Below are positions 10,657 through 27,975 of a DNA stretch of 64,000 bases, piece by piece. The stretch's first letter is position 1, and each line of letters begins with the position of its first letter. The translations under genes were made by a program, and so were the position numbers. Location: the NCBI GenBank assembly GCA_963969595.1, contig OZ018414.1, positions 13,871,660 to 13,935,659 of the forward strand, given 5' to 3'. Below the pieces are notes generated by a model that saw nothing but the letters and a program-made list of their open reading frames with translations, searched no databases and was not told the DNA's origin. Source of the stretch: Neckera pumila (taxonomy: Eukaryota; Streptophyta; Bryopsida; Hypnales; Neckeraceae).

Positions 10657-13188
10657 TTTTGCTCAAACATGATGTTTGATTAGTTGGCAATGGATTTCAT
10701 CCCAAGGGACCAAAAGTGTCCTCACATAGTCTAAAAGTCCAATTTGAAGTGCTATAACCTCTTCAGCTGATTTCCAAATTCAATCAAACTTGTTGGAAAA
10801 TTTTTGCTCCCTTCTAATTTGTGTGGTAAAATTTTCAAATTAATCCAAGATGTAATCATATTTTGGAAGCCATTCACAGTTCATTGGTTTTGTTAAAAAA
10901 GTTCATTGGTTCAATTTAATTTCAACAAATTGCATTTTGACGGTTGCAACTTTGGAGTCTTGTATCTCTTTCATCAATATTTGTTTTCAATAAAATTTGG
11001 TGAATTTTTTTTCCCTTGAAGTCTAGTTATTGTAGGTAAAATTTTCATCTTTATCCAAGTTTTTTGGAATGTTTGGGAGCAATTCAAAGTTCCAAATCCG
11101 GACATTTTTGGATTATGGTGAACTTTGGTAGCTTGTTTTTTCTTCATATAGTATTTGTTTCCAATAAATTTTTTTGGTAAAGTTGCGCATACTAGTCTAG
11201 TTTGTGTAATGAAAGTTTTATATCAATCCAAGAAGTTATGATTGAGAAGCATTCTACTAGAAGGAGTTTTAGCCTTAGATGTTTTTTTTGCAACTTATCT
11301 TACTAGTTTTTAACATTTCAAAGCCATTGATTTTGCATACACAATGAGTCAATCTTTCACCAATGTGTTTGCATGCTAATTTTGAAGCACTTTGAAGTTA
11401 AATTTTTTCTCATTTGAGTAGGTTTAGAAATTAAACTTCACCTCCAATTAGGAAAATTTCAACATCGTTTTTCAACCCTAAAACATTCTAATCTTACAAT
11501 TTATAATATGTGGCCGAATAACTCCAAATTTGATCCATGTCATCTACAACATGTACACTACAAGATTGTGTGGTTGAGAGTTCTATACCTTACTGACATT
11601 AAGACCTATAACACTTCAAAAACAATGCTGTTTTTAAACCCAGGGGTTTACGGGTCAAATAGGTTCGCATGAGTTCCCCAAACCGTTCCCTGTGCGTTCT
11701 CATAACGTTCAAAGGGGTTCCCATATTCCCGCAAGATTTGAGTGAGCGCGCGCAAACTGAAGTCCTCGTCCCGCCATACTCCCGCCAGCAGGCTCCCCGC
11801 CTCAACTCGGCCATGGCAGTTACGCCATAGCCATCCGTTCTGCGGCACGTCGACGATCTTCCCCATTCAAATATGCGCCGCCTGTCTCATTTCTGTGCTG
11901 TAGATTTAGCGCTGGAGCTTGTATGATCGGGATTTTGCAGAGTAAGCTTTGTTTGTGCCGGCTGCAGCACGGATACCGAGGACAATGGAATCTTGATTGA
12001 CAATGCAGCGTTTGCGCGAGCGACGATTCAGTTGTATTGGAATCGTCTCATCACTTGGAAATCAATTTTTTCAGGTTTGTTTCAATTTTTGAATTAAATC
12101 GATGAGGAATTGATTGGCTCCGTTTTGGCTTCTTTACAGAGAATAATTCGAACCTGTTGCAGGTCTTATGAGTTCAGTTTTCCTGTGTTCCGAACATTTT
12201 TTTGTTTCATAGTTCTTTTGTGAAGGATTTGAAAAAGTATTTAATTAATCTATTTGCAACGTTAAGATTCGAGGTCGCTAGGTATTCAGGTTTCGCAAGG
12301 TCTGTGTTCATGTTGAGGATTTCGATATCAAATTATTCTCTCAATTTATCTTGAAGTAACAAGGTTTGTTCAGCTTTTTAAATTTTTAGCGTTGAGGAAT
12401 TGGCTCGGTTTTGGCTTTAATGTTGTATAATTTGAAGTTGTACGAATTTTTCTTTCTTGGAGCCGATTTTTTTCTTGAGTTCTTTATGAAGAACTTCGAA
12501 AAAAATACTTTATGAATCTCACTTGAAACTTGTTTGCATCGTTTACTGTCGGGATCGCAGACAATTAGGCTCTGCGAAGTCAGGGTTCGCACAGAGGATT
12601 TCAAATTCAAATCAATTCTATCAGTTTCCTGTGAAATGGTATCCGGCGGTTCATCATGTGTCCAGTTTTTGAATCTTAACATTGAGAAGTTCGGTTTTGG
12701 CGTTACATGTTGTGGAGCTTGGATTTGTTCAAGTCGTGTTGAGTTCTACCTGAGCCTAGCTGTACTCGGAGCAGTTTTCATTTGATCCACCTCACAGGAA
12801 ACTTATATGCATCGGCAAGGTGATGCATCTTATGTTTTGCGCGATCTGTGTTCGCGTGTAGGATTTAAATTTTAATCCATTCGTTCAAGTTCTCGTGAGT
12901 TCGCATCCTTCGAGGTCTGGAACTTTTACTTTGGATTAATGTGCGGACTTTACGTTGGCGTGTGACAGGACAACAGAAATCACTCGTGAAGCGAGATTGT
13001 TAAGAGTGGTTAGGGGTGTGGCTCCGCATAGCATGCAATAATACTGGAGAAGGTAGTGCTTCGACTTTATTTTTGTCGAAACCAAGCAATGGGCGGAGAA
13101 AATCTTGTGAATCTTCTCCTGGAATGATCTTCTAGATTCCGTTTAAAAATATGAAAAGATTCACCTCGATGAATTTTTCCTTGAGGCC
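10657..13188 (+). other. Intergenic DNA, then leader region of the CDC7 gene
   Basis: From 10657 to about 11590 the DNA is AT-rich without a recognised feature. From about 11640 it becomes more GC-rich, with a GAAC-rich periodic stretch on the minus strand at 11640-11720. The stretch from about 11870 to 13188 probably contains the promoter and untranslated leader of the downstream kinase gene. Several GTAAG-like donors are absent or weak, so I cannot place a leader intron. An in-frame stop at 13144 precedes the chosen ATG. Confidence 0.35.
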
Positions 13189-18882
<5,694 letters not shown>

Positions 18883-19146
18883 ACGTGCCGCTGATTGAAG
18901 CATATAACTTGCTTTTTTATTCAGGTCATTGGGGTTCACATATTAAGAACAGCATGAAAATGGAGATTGTCAAAGTAGCACTTGGCTATTGTAGTACTCC
19001 CGGCGAACTCTTTTCCAATCGGCTACTGTAGCTGAGTGAAACGAATGGACCTGCGTCAGTGGCGTCTATGAGAACTTGTCAATCATTGGTTTGTAGTTAG
19101 GAATGCGAAAATTGCCACGACTTGGAAAGGGCATGTTCCTGTGTAC

Positions 19147-19277
19147 CAGTGTTTTTTTTTCTGGCGACAGGCCACCCTGCGTGCCCTCCCAGCAGAGGTG
19201 GATATCGGGAGGGAGCCAGGCCCAATGGCCAAATGCTCTGACAGACTCGGCGAATATCGCCAGAAAAAAAAACACTG
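19147..19277. mobile_element. Short hAT-like MITE with perfect 8-bp target duplication
   Basis: A 131-bp element with a perfect 21-bp terminal inverted repeat: CAGTG, nine T, then CTGGCGA on the left, and its exact complement on the right. It is flanked by the identical 8-bp sequence CTGTGTAC at 19139-19146 and 19278-19285. An 8-bp duplication with CA-starting termini is typical of hAT elements. It sits about 260 bp after the CDC7 stop codon, perhaps within the 3' untranslated region. It is non-coding. Confidence 0.88.
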
Positions 19278-19506
19278 CTGTGTACAGTACAGTGAAGCAC
19301 TACCTGTACTTGGCTGAGCTGACGGAGCTGCACTCGCAGCAGATTGGCGTAAAATTTGCCAACGTCTCGTGCAACTGGAACTCATTCCTGTGATCAGGGT
19401 CGAAATGATTCGTCCTCTGATTCGCTTGGTTTAGGCCTTGGGATTGTAAATTTGTAACTACCTGATGGTCTTGTTGGTGAACGAATCGTGTCCTTGCAGT
19501 GACGTA

Positions 19507-19803
19507 GCACTACATTAAAATTGGTAAACAGTGTTAGGTGATAGTGTTGTTCCCTGCTTTTTGAAATGTTGAAATGTTAATGTAGTTCGCATTTCATTAT
19601 TTATTTTAGCATTTTAACATTTCAACATTTCAATAATTAGTGTTGTTCCCTGAAATGACCAAATTTTACTATACAGCTAAATAGTGTTAGAATGGGTAAA
19701 TAATGTTCTAACACTAACCTTGCAAATCACAATTTGCAAATCACAATTAGTGTTATTGTTAACAATGAATGTAGCCAACACTATTTACCAATTTTAGTGT
19801 AGT
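19507..19803. mobile_element. TIR element of about 300 bp, class unresolved
   Basis: The left end ACTACATTAAAATTGGTAAA and the inverted right end ACTACACTAAAATTGGTAAA agree at 19 of 20 bases, and similarity extends further (AGTGTTRG). Inside is a second inverted pair (GAAATGTTGAAATGTTAA near 19563 against TTAACATTTCAACATTTC near 19615) and a short direct duplication (GCAAATCACAATT, near 19724). I could not define a target duplication. It is non-coding. Confidence 0.6.
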
Positions 19804-22800
19804 ATGGTATTGAATTTGTTATGAAATATTGTGGAATCTTAACTAATTCATGAAAGTAAGCTCAGGTTCGGTACCTCGGTTGGTTGAGACGACGAATTGC
19901 TATGTGATGAAACTCCCTGAGTACTGAGTGAATATTTCTTGTGTTACAATTTTAGCTATGCCGGACTGTTTGAATGCTAAAGGGGAAAATTACACCGTTG
20001 ATTTGGCTAAACAAAGCCCCATCAGCTTCGTTTGTTGGCTGTATCCTTTGGACAGAGACTATCCTACTTGTAACTCAGTTTTTATAAATAAATAAATAAA
20101 TAATTAGGGGTTTAGGGTCTAAAATATGAAAAATTGTACAATTATTACTGAAAATTTGAGAAAATTGTCAATTCTAAACATTCAATTATTGTTGAGAAAA
20201 TTTAGAAAATGAAATACATTTGCACATAAATAGAAAGAAAACATTATTGCAATGAGTAGATAGTTGAAAAATTAGGGAGAGTGTTGTGTTGAAAGTCAAG
20301 AAATTCTAATTAAGTTGCCAGATTGTCCAAATGCCAAAATTAAATGATTTTGTCACCCAGTTGGGTCATTACAAGAAACACTTGTCCTTTTTTTTGTCCC
20401 CTTGCCCTTGGACGGGTGGTTTTTTGCTCATAACTTTTGCATCGTATGTCCATTTGGCTTAAAATTTGGAAGGAAGGTACATATGGTAGTTGTATAAATT
20501 GAGTAATTTTTTCAAATTTTTCAAAATTAGTTTACTATTTTTAAATTGCCCCCAATTGGGTGTCTACTTTGGTCATTTTGGAGGTTTTTAGTCCTATTTT
20601 TGACCCAAAATGCAAATTTGAAGCCACAAATTGGACATATTGGAGCTCTACTAACATTACAAGGATTGATGATGAATTTTTATGAAAATAGCAACATGTC
20701 AGTTGTCCACATGGGGGCAAAGTGACCTTCCTTTGCGTAAAGGTTATGAAGAGGGAAAAATTTCCTACATTAATTTTTTGGTGCAATATGAGCGCAATCT
20801 TCTCTAGCAAAATGGACTTTTTTATTTTTATTTTTTGAATTGTTTTTGAATTATTAAAAATAAAAAGGTGCACAGACCCCTTTTCTGCTATTTTTTGCTC
20901 CCAGTGGCTTCTGTAGTATTTCGCAACAGTCTATAGTGTTGCATAGTACTACATAATACCAAATCAATGGTTGAGATCTACAGACACCTTGAATTGATGG
21001 TCGAGATCTACAAGGGCGTTGCGGAAACATAGTACTGCATAGTACTACATAGTACTGCCAGTCCTATGACAAAAAACTGCGTTTTGAGCCAAAAATGTGA
21101 AGTGTTTCTTGCAATCATCCAGGTGTTGAATCTGATCAAAACATATGGTATAGCATTGACTCTTAGTATTTTAAATTCAAGTTTCCAAATCCTATCTACA
21201 ATTGCATTTATATTGTACAATGTGGTTGGGGTTTGGTTGGAGTGGACAAAGCCTCATGGTCACACCATTCTTGTGTTTTGTTTGTTTTATAGTAATGAAG
21301 AATATGCGCCTGTGTCTAGACTCTAGAGTATCCACACTCTTGTGCGCAAAATATGGATTGAATGGTTGTTGGCAAGGCCAGAGCAAGCAAAGAGCCCCAA
21401 TTTCCAAACATAGGTAAAAAGAAAAAGCCTAGCGCTCTAAAAAACAACCTTGGCACGCCATTCTCCGGGGCCTATGCATTTCTTGGGTTGGCTCATATTT
21501 TGAAGAACTTGGCTGGACACATAATATTATTAACCAATGTTGGGGGTCATTTTGATCCCCCAAGAAAGTGGGAGCCTCTAGCATTGCAACTTCCTAATCA
21601 ACCAATGATTCTTTGCATACTAAATTAAATTCATTCCAAAGGTCCATGGAAGGAATATCCCAATGTCCAAAGGAGAATGGTTTAGGTTGGTTAACAATAT
21701 TATGCACCTTCTTTGAAAGGGAAGATGGTAGGACATATAGGATTGGTTGAGGCATAGAGAGGTAAAAGAATGGAAGGAACCTTGTGGCCAAGAAATACCT
21801 TTTTTGTAGAAAAACATGAGATTTACTGTAGTCCACAAGTGCATATATGCAACACTTGGCACCTTCATTATAGTGCACAATAATAGGGGAAGTCACATTA
21901 GGGAGTAGGTAGTTATAGAGGGTCACAAATGTAGTGAACTTGCTCAACTTTTGTACTCACCATTTTGAATAAAGAAGAAAGTTCAATGAGTTTGTTGATC
22001 CACGTACTGCCATGTTAGGAGTTCAATGAACTCACTAAAGTAAACTTCCCCTCTAATGGATAGAAGATCGCCCATACCTCTGTTGTTAAGGAGAATACAT
22101 TGATGATCATTTGCACTTGGTACGTGGAGTGTCCTTGATACAAACAAGTCATAAGCTATAAAGTATCAAATTTGCTTATACACAAAGATTTGAATTCATT
22201 GTATAATTTTGGTTTAAGAAAAAATCACATCAAAATCAATATATGTTGAGAAAACTTATATATTATTAGTATTGGTATATATTATAGTATAAAAAATTAT
22301 AGCTATATATCTTTATATTATTTTTTATTTAAAAATCTTATTAAAAAGGTTATTTTTTGGTTGAAATAAATTAAAAAAATTTAAAAAAATTTAGTTAATT
22401 TTTTTTTGAAGATAGATAAAAACTTATTTTATAAGCTTTATTTTGTTAGTTTTGCTCAAAAGCAAAAAAAAAAATTTAATTACTGAAAGACTAACAAATA
22501 TATTTTAGATTTTAACAATTTTGAATATGCGATTGTGATTCTAATTTTTTTGAACCTAGGGTTGAATTTTTTTTTGTGCAAATGCTTGCAAGAAGTATCT
22601 ATAACTGAAGACAAATTTCATAGAATTTGGATTAGTGGTTACAAAGTTATGTGCAATTTAGTTTTCTTGTCCCCAATATAATTGAAGCAACTAGAAAAAA
22701 TCTTTATTTGTTTATTTGAATTTTCTTGGAATGATTACTATGGATTGTTGAAAAAACTTCTAAGCAAGTCATAAAACTTGCACAAGTTGTAAGATATATG

Positions 22801-23215
22801 ATTTCAATATGTAAGATTTTTTTCAAAATAGTCATGTCTAAAAGTTACACTCATTCAAGATCTGCAGACCTTAAGAGTGACTACAAAATCAAATATGTAC
22901 TCTTGTTAGGAAATGGTTTAGAAAACCAACAAAATTTGTTTCGTATTTTTTTGAGTTTGTATGAATATAATACATATTTGTGGAAACAACTGCGTAGATG
23001 CACCTACTATAGACCATAGAAAAATACATAAGTAGTCATGGAAACACACAAAAGCAATAGATCGTAAGCTTGTATCACGAGCAAGAAATTGGCCAACGTG
23101 AAACTCACCCTTATGACCATAGCATTTTTCTGTAACTCCACCCATCTACCTTGCGTCTAGGATTTAGGTCGTTTTTAGATGTCAGTAAACTATTCCTGTT
23201 ATTTTTCATTATGTC
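19804..23215. other. AT-rich intergenic DNA with low-complexity stretches
   Basis: No gene could be supported. At 20081-20102 there is an AAAT microsatellite. At 20935-21060 short units containing CATAGTACT recur. The stretch 22250-22560 is extremely AT-rich. Around 21190-21980 composition is nearer to coding and open frames occur on both strands, including 117 codons at 21947-21594, but I recognise no domain. It may be transposon debris. Confidence 0.4.
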
Positions 23216-23708
23216 TAAAGTAGGAGGTCCATAAAGCGATCATCTAAGTGCTAAAATTGAGTATTGGAGAAGTAAAACATCTTGAAATATTTTTCAGTAA
23301 ATTTTCCTTGAAAGACAAGACAAAATGGCATGTGGCCAAAGTTGTTACATATTTTTTGGAGCTTTGTGGAATTAATTATGAAAATTTTGAAGTTGAAATG
23401 CCATAGGGCTCTAGAAACAACCACCTCCTAGAATGTACCCGTAGCTGTACATTTTGGTTAATTGAAGAAAGCAAAATGTATCTCTGGCTCTGGATCATGT
23501 TCGGTTCAAAATGCCCGAACTGTTTTTGAGCCCAAGCGCCAACCTTTGTTTAGAAAGGTGCCACAATGAAGGTAACTACACCTAAAACCAACCGTGTTCT
23601 AATTGCGACCCCTATCTAGAGAGGACTAACATGTTGCTTGAAGTATGTTCTACTGTCAATGATGAGTTGGGTAGGCTTAAATGGTCGCTTTAAGAGCATA
23701 CTACCTTA
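23216..23708. mobile_element. TA-flanked TIR element (TAAGGTA family)
   Basis: A 493-bp segment with flanking TA. The left end (TAAAGTAGGAGG, then CATAAAGCGATCATCTAAG) pairs with the inverted right end (TAAGGTAGTATG, then CTTAAAGCGACCATTTAAG). Internal similarity (a TTTTGGAGCTTTGTGGAATTA type motif and GAAGTTGAAATGCCATAGG) is shared with the copies at 38320, 51296 and 62158. It is non-coding. Confidence 0.6.
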
Positions 23709-24067
23709 GATGCAAGTTACCTTTAGAGCTGGCCCCATTGAAATTGGTGTAAGTCAACCCTAAAATGCCACTGTCCAAAAAAACAAAAACAAAAACACTA
23801 AAATGCCACATGGTGCACAACCTTCAGTGAATCAGTTCCTCCCAGGATAAGCCCCTCCGGCCTTGCTTTCCTTTCTATTGCCTTCTCCTCCTGTGGTGCC
23901 CGTGACACTTGGAGCTGCATTGGGAAAACCATTCCTGCAACAATTAAAGCTGAAAGAACATAAGCTTACATTAATTCTTGCAGTAGAGTTCTGATCATTC
24001 AGCTGAATTTGCATGAAGGTGAGCACCACTCAATCTCTCTACGTTCCTCCTCTTTTCTTACTATCAA

Positions 24068-24523
24068 TCAAGCTCTTCCAATCTTCATCGCAGCAAAGAA
24101 TGTTTGATTCGATCGATTGAATTGAAGCGCTTCCAGCTTGTGAGTGAAGTTGCACAACTCTTCGTATGGTTTTGTAGGCAACCCATAATTTGCTGGGTTC
24201 TTTGAGAAGCGCAGATGAACTGAATGTTTTTTTGGAGAATTTGAGTCAACACTTCGTATGGTTTTGTTGGCAACCCATAATTTTGGGTTCTCTGAGAAGC
24301 GCAGATGAATGATTGTGCGTGAAATTCTAAGTGGCACTAGTTCGTTGTGTAGTTTGCGGAATTGGGTGATTAAATGTGCTCTGTGGAATGCATCAATAGT
24401 GGGTTTCAGAGTAGCCTCTTGGTGGAGATTCTCATCGTTGAATAGAATTTGCCATGTGTGGTGCACTTGTTCTTCAGTATAGAATGTTGTAGGTAACGCC
24501 GGGGGGTAACGTTGGAAACTCAC
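24068..24523 (-). other. Uncertain open frame upstream of and divergent from the DUF1499 gene
   Basis: A frame of about 150 codons runs leftwards from 24523 and stops at 24068. The first half (for example TFYTEEQVHHTWQILFNDEN) reads like plausible protein. The second half, however, contains a tandem DNA repeat with a period of about 92 bp (24161-24227 and 24253-24316, plus strand), and the two copies are read in shifted frames. The start is a GTG, possibly after an acceptor-like TGTAG, so it could be an internal exon. A second possible exon on this strand lies at about 23936-23832. I recognise no family, and it may be non-coding. Confidence 0.2.
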
Positions 24524-24727
24524 CTACATTGGAAACTCATTTTCATGCTTCTTGCTGTCGAGAATTGATTAAAGATGGGGTTTCTAATTACTCACCCACC
24601 AGTTTTGTCTCCTCCTCTTTGTTCTCCTATTGTAACTTTGAACATCATTTGCCTCCTAAACGCACTAATGTGAAAGGAAATGGATTGCAGGTGAAGGTTT
24701 GGGTATATTACGGAAAGGAGTCACGCC

Positions 24728-27700
24728 ATGCCTCCCACATTGCTTCTCGCTTCGTCCTTCACCGGGTCCAAGTGAGTCTTTCTTGGGCGTTTCTGTGACA
24801 ACCCTAGATTGTTTAATGTCTAGTTGTAATAAATATGACTTTTTCAAGTGGAAGTACAGTTATTGATTTAATTTTAGGGTTGAAGGATGTAAGAACCATG
24901 GGACCAACCTGCAACTTATGAGAAGGTGATTTTGAAATCTTGATTGTACCTGTTGCTGGAAGATTACAAATTCCCTTCGCAGCCCAGGATAAGGCTCCTA
25001 CGGGTAATTCCTCCAATGTTTCGATAGTATGTCAACAGAAGGAAACAGAGCAGGTGTCTACTAGACGCGCTGCGAAAGGGAAGACACGCAATGAGACTGG
25101 GACTGCAAAGGTGTCAAGAAGGTGCGGTCAGAATCTTTCCGTTCCTCGCTATAGTAGTTGAGTTTGTGTTTGGGTCTCGACACATTTCCAAGTGCTTAAC
25201 ATCATAGGTTTATGATAGAAATCGACATCAGTTCCTTGAAGTACCGATGAACATGAAAAGTCCTTTCCTGCTAACAACTGGGATGCTTGTTCGCAGAGAA
25301 ACAATCTTGAGATCAAGCGGCTCTGCACTGATATTGGCCTTCCTTAATTTTGCGTACTTACCTCTTAACCTCTCTCATGGTTGTCTCTTGTGGTTTCTAT
25401 TCTTGAGCACGGACGCTAGTAGAGACCCACCCCCAGAGGCATTCTTGACAAGTGTATACGATAGCAAAACAATTGGCAGTGTTTAACATGGCTAGGTTTA
25501 TTAGAATACCCTTTGGGGTGGTTCTATTAGTGCAATTTGTCCATATTTTGGGACTTCTACCTCATTCTATGTGCTTTTAAGTTCGACAAAAAGGTTTCTT
25601 TGTCTTCCGAATCGACTTCACAAGGCAAAAATATGATTCTGTCTACTATTTCATTCAGGTTATTTCAAAACTCAGTATTGCTAGAAGATAACCTATTAAG
25701 GTAGTGTTGAATTGGGACCAATTAACTCTTGCAGAACCAAGGAGTCATGTATCTAAATTGACCAATTTGACCAATCATAATATGAAGAATATATTTCAGA
25801 CAGGGTCTAATTAATGTCATCAGATTCAATGAAGAACATTGCATGTCTTGGTCACAAAAGAAACAAAAGAAAGTCTCTGCATGACCTACTCAAAACTTCT
25901 TAGATAACATGAAGCTATTTTTTGGGTTTCTTGGTCATTTGGGGGTTAAGCAGTTAATAATGTTCAGTGCTGCAATATTTTGATGTGGGAGCTTCAGCCT
26001 ACGATTGGGATTCTGAATTCTTAATCATTTAGAGGCATCTGAGTTGGTGTCATGGATTTGGTTGCAGCGGCGAGAGGCCTGACTATTTGGGTGTACAATC
26101 TAACCCTCCATCACTGGCACTGTGCCCCAAAACCCCGAGTTGCATCTCCACCTCCGAGGAATTGAACGATCCTACCCACTATGTTCCCCCATGGTATCAT
26201 CTACAACCCCCTATTTACCTCATTTTTATTTGAACACCCCTAAGTGCCCAATCTAAAAGTTGAATGTCTACTTTGGAAGCCAGTAGTCGATTATAGTAAC
26301 TATTGAAACATATGTTTCATTGCTCAAAGTATTTGGGGATGATTTTTCTTTCTATTGATATATATTGCTAACTTCCTTGAAGGTTCTTGAAATGATTATT
26401 TCAACTTCTTTAATGTGGAAGCAGACAATTTTGGCCATTCGGGGACTTAGGGGTTAATTTGGATAGTGTGAGTGTTGAACGATATTCAAGTCCTACTTCA
26501 GTTCTTCAAATATTGAAGGAAAACAGCTTCTTCGCAGTATGGCTGGGTTGAGATTGTGGTTCTTCTAGATTGCTTAAAGTTTGAGGCAACCCTAGAACTC
26601 TGATTCTCGTAAATTCTTGCTTCTATTGCAGGACTTACAATCCTGCAGACGGACGGGGTCGAAAGAACCCTGCTTCAAAGGAAAAGGCTATGGCGGAGCT
26701 CATTGATGTTGTGAGACTCAGTTCACTTATGCTTTGTGGATATTTAATTTCCTCCATCGAAAAGACTGTTGCTTTGGCTATTAGTGGTGACATAGACATA
26801 GCATGACGCTGCTTTTCTGTAGTGAATGAATCGTGGTTTCAATTGGCTTTTTTGTTGCTTTAGGGAAACCCAAATTTTCATCCGATGCTGAAATGATGCG
26901 TATTTGAATGCTTTCAGATCAAGACTACAGAGGCTGATAATTTCACGCCTCGAATCTCCAAGCAAACTGATGACTATGTCTACGTCGAATACTCTAGTCC
27001 TGTTATTGGCGTAAGTCCATGACCAAATCGTTTTCTTACTTCAGGGTTTCCATAGCCACGGCGTGATTGCTGCTCCGCACTATTCTAATATATTGCTACG
27101 AGAGTGCCGTCCAATGTTTGGATGATTTATATTGTTTGGCTGAGTGTATTGTATAGGAATAATGTAAAGTCAACGTTTAACAAAAAGGAGGTGGAACGAG
27201 TAATAATAAATTTTGCTCCAATCAAGGTGTAGGATTTCTCGATATCTCACTCTTGTTGCTTTGACTTGTGGGATCTAAAGCAGCTTGGAGTATCAGTGAC
27301 TTAGTTACTCTAGGAACATTTATATATGGTGAACATCTTCCATCTTATCTTTTCAGTACTAATTCGTTATAATTGAAGAGAAAAAAGAGGTGAATTGAAC
27401 TCCAAATGTGCTGTTATGGTGTGTTCAGCTTGTTGACGATGTCGAATTCTGGTTCCCTCCTGGCAATCGGTCGTTGGTGGAGTATCGATCTGCATCTCGA
27501 AAAGAGGGTATTGACTTTGGTTTCAACCGTAAGCGAATTAAGGTTGGTTCGAAGTCCATGGCTATACAAGTTGAAATGAATCATTTTAAATGCTTCAAGG
27601 AAAGTAACAAAGTGTTTCAATAGAAAGAAGAAACCATATTTTGAATGATTGAAATATGATTTGCAAGTTCTGATAATTGATCTTAGTTTCTACTTTTAGC

Positions 27701-27975
27701 TTAGGCACGTAGGGGTTAAATCAGTAGCTTAGTCCAAAGGACTTGGACAATGCACTTTGTTGATAAACTACTTCCCTTCTTGTGCTCAAATTTTACCAAA
27801 TTAGAGAATGAGCTTTGCAATCTTATGTAATGTGTAGTAGTGACCAACAAACAGTCCATGGATTGCACTTTTAGATAGAGTAGTAGTTATACTCATGGTA
27901 AAAAAAATTAATTTGATGTGACAGGCTCTTCGCAAAGCTCTGGAGCGGTATGGGTGGGAATCTATTGGATTTTGA
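24728..27975 (+). CDS. DUF1499 family protein, plastid (probably thylakoid)
   Basis: Seven exons assembled by phase: 24728-24771, 24963-25121, 25297-25353, 26632-26710, 26918-27010, 27429-27542 and 27925-27975, giving 198 aa. The C-terminal half carries the DUF1499 signature: PRISKQTDDYVYVEY, then LVDDVEFWFPPGNRSLVEYRS, then ASRKEGIDFGFNRKRIK and ALRKALERYGW. The molecular function of DUF1499 is not established. The start MPPTLLLASSFTGSK and the following Ser/Thr/Lys-rich stretch look like a chloroplast transit peptide. SRRETILRSSGSALILAFLNFA (68-87) looks like a twin-Arg thylakoid transfer signal, so a lumenal location is inferred. Exons 4-7 are secure; exons 1-3 rest on phase closure and the targeting-peptide character, and an earlier start in another frame (24529 onward) cannot be excluded. 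Introns 3 and 6 contain TTAA-element-like ends. Confidence 0.75.

Noticed and set aside
11599..11866. Two overlapping minus-strand frames of about 70 codons
   Set aside because: Both are in a small GC-rich island, have no recognised domain, and no exon structure could be built around them.
19083..19393. Open frames on both strands around the hAT-like MITE
   Set aside because: They run through the MITE and its T runs and are explained by the element, not by a gene.
22250..22560. Extremely AT-rich tract as a possible replication origin or matrix attachment region
   Set aside because: AT content is the only evidence, and similar tracts occur throughout the window.
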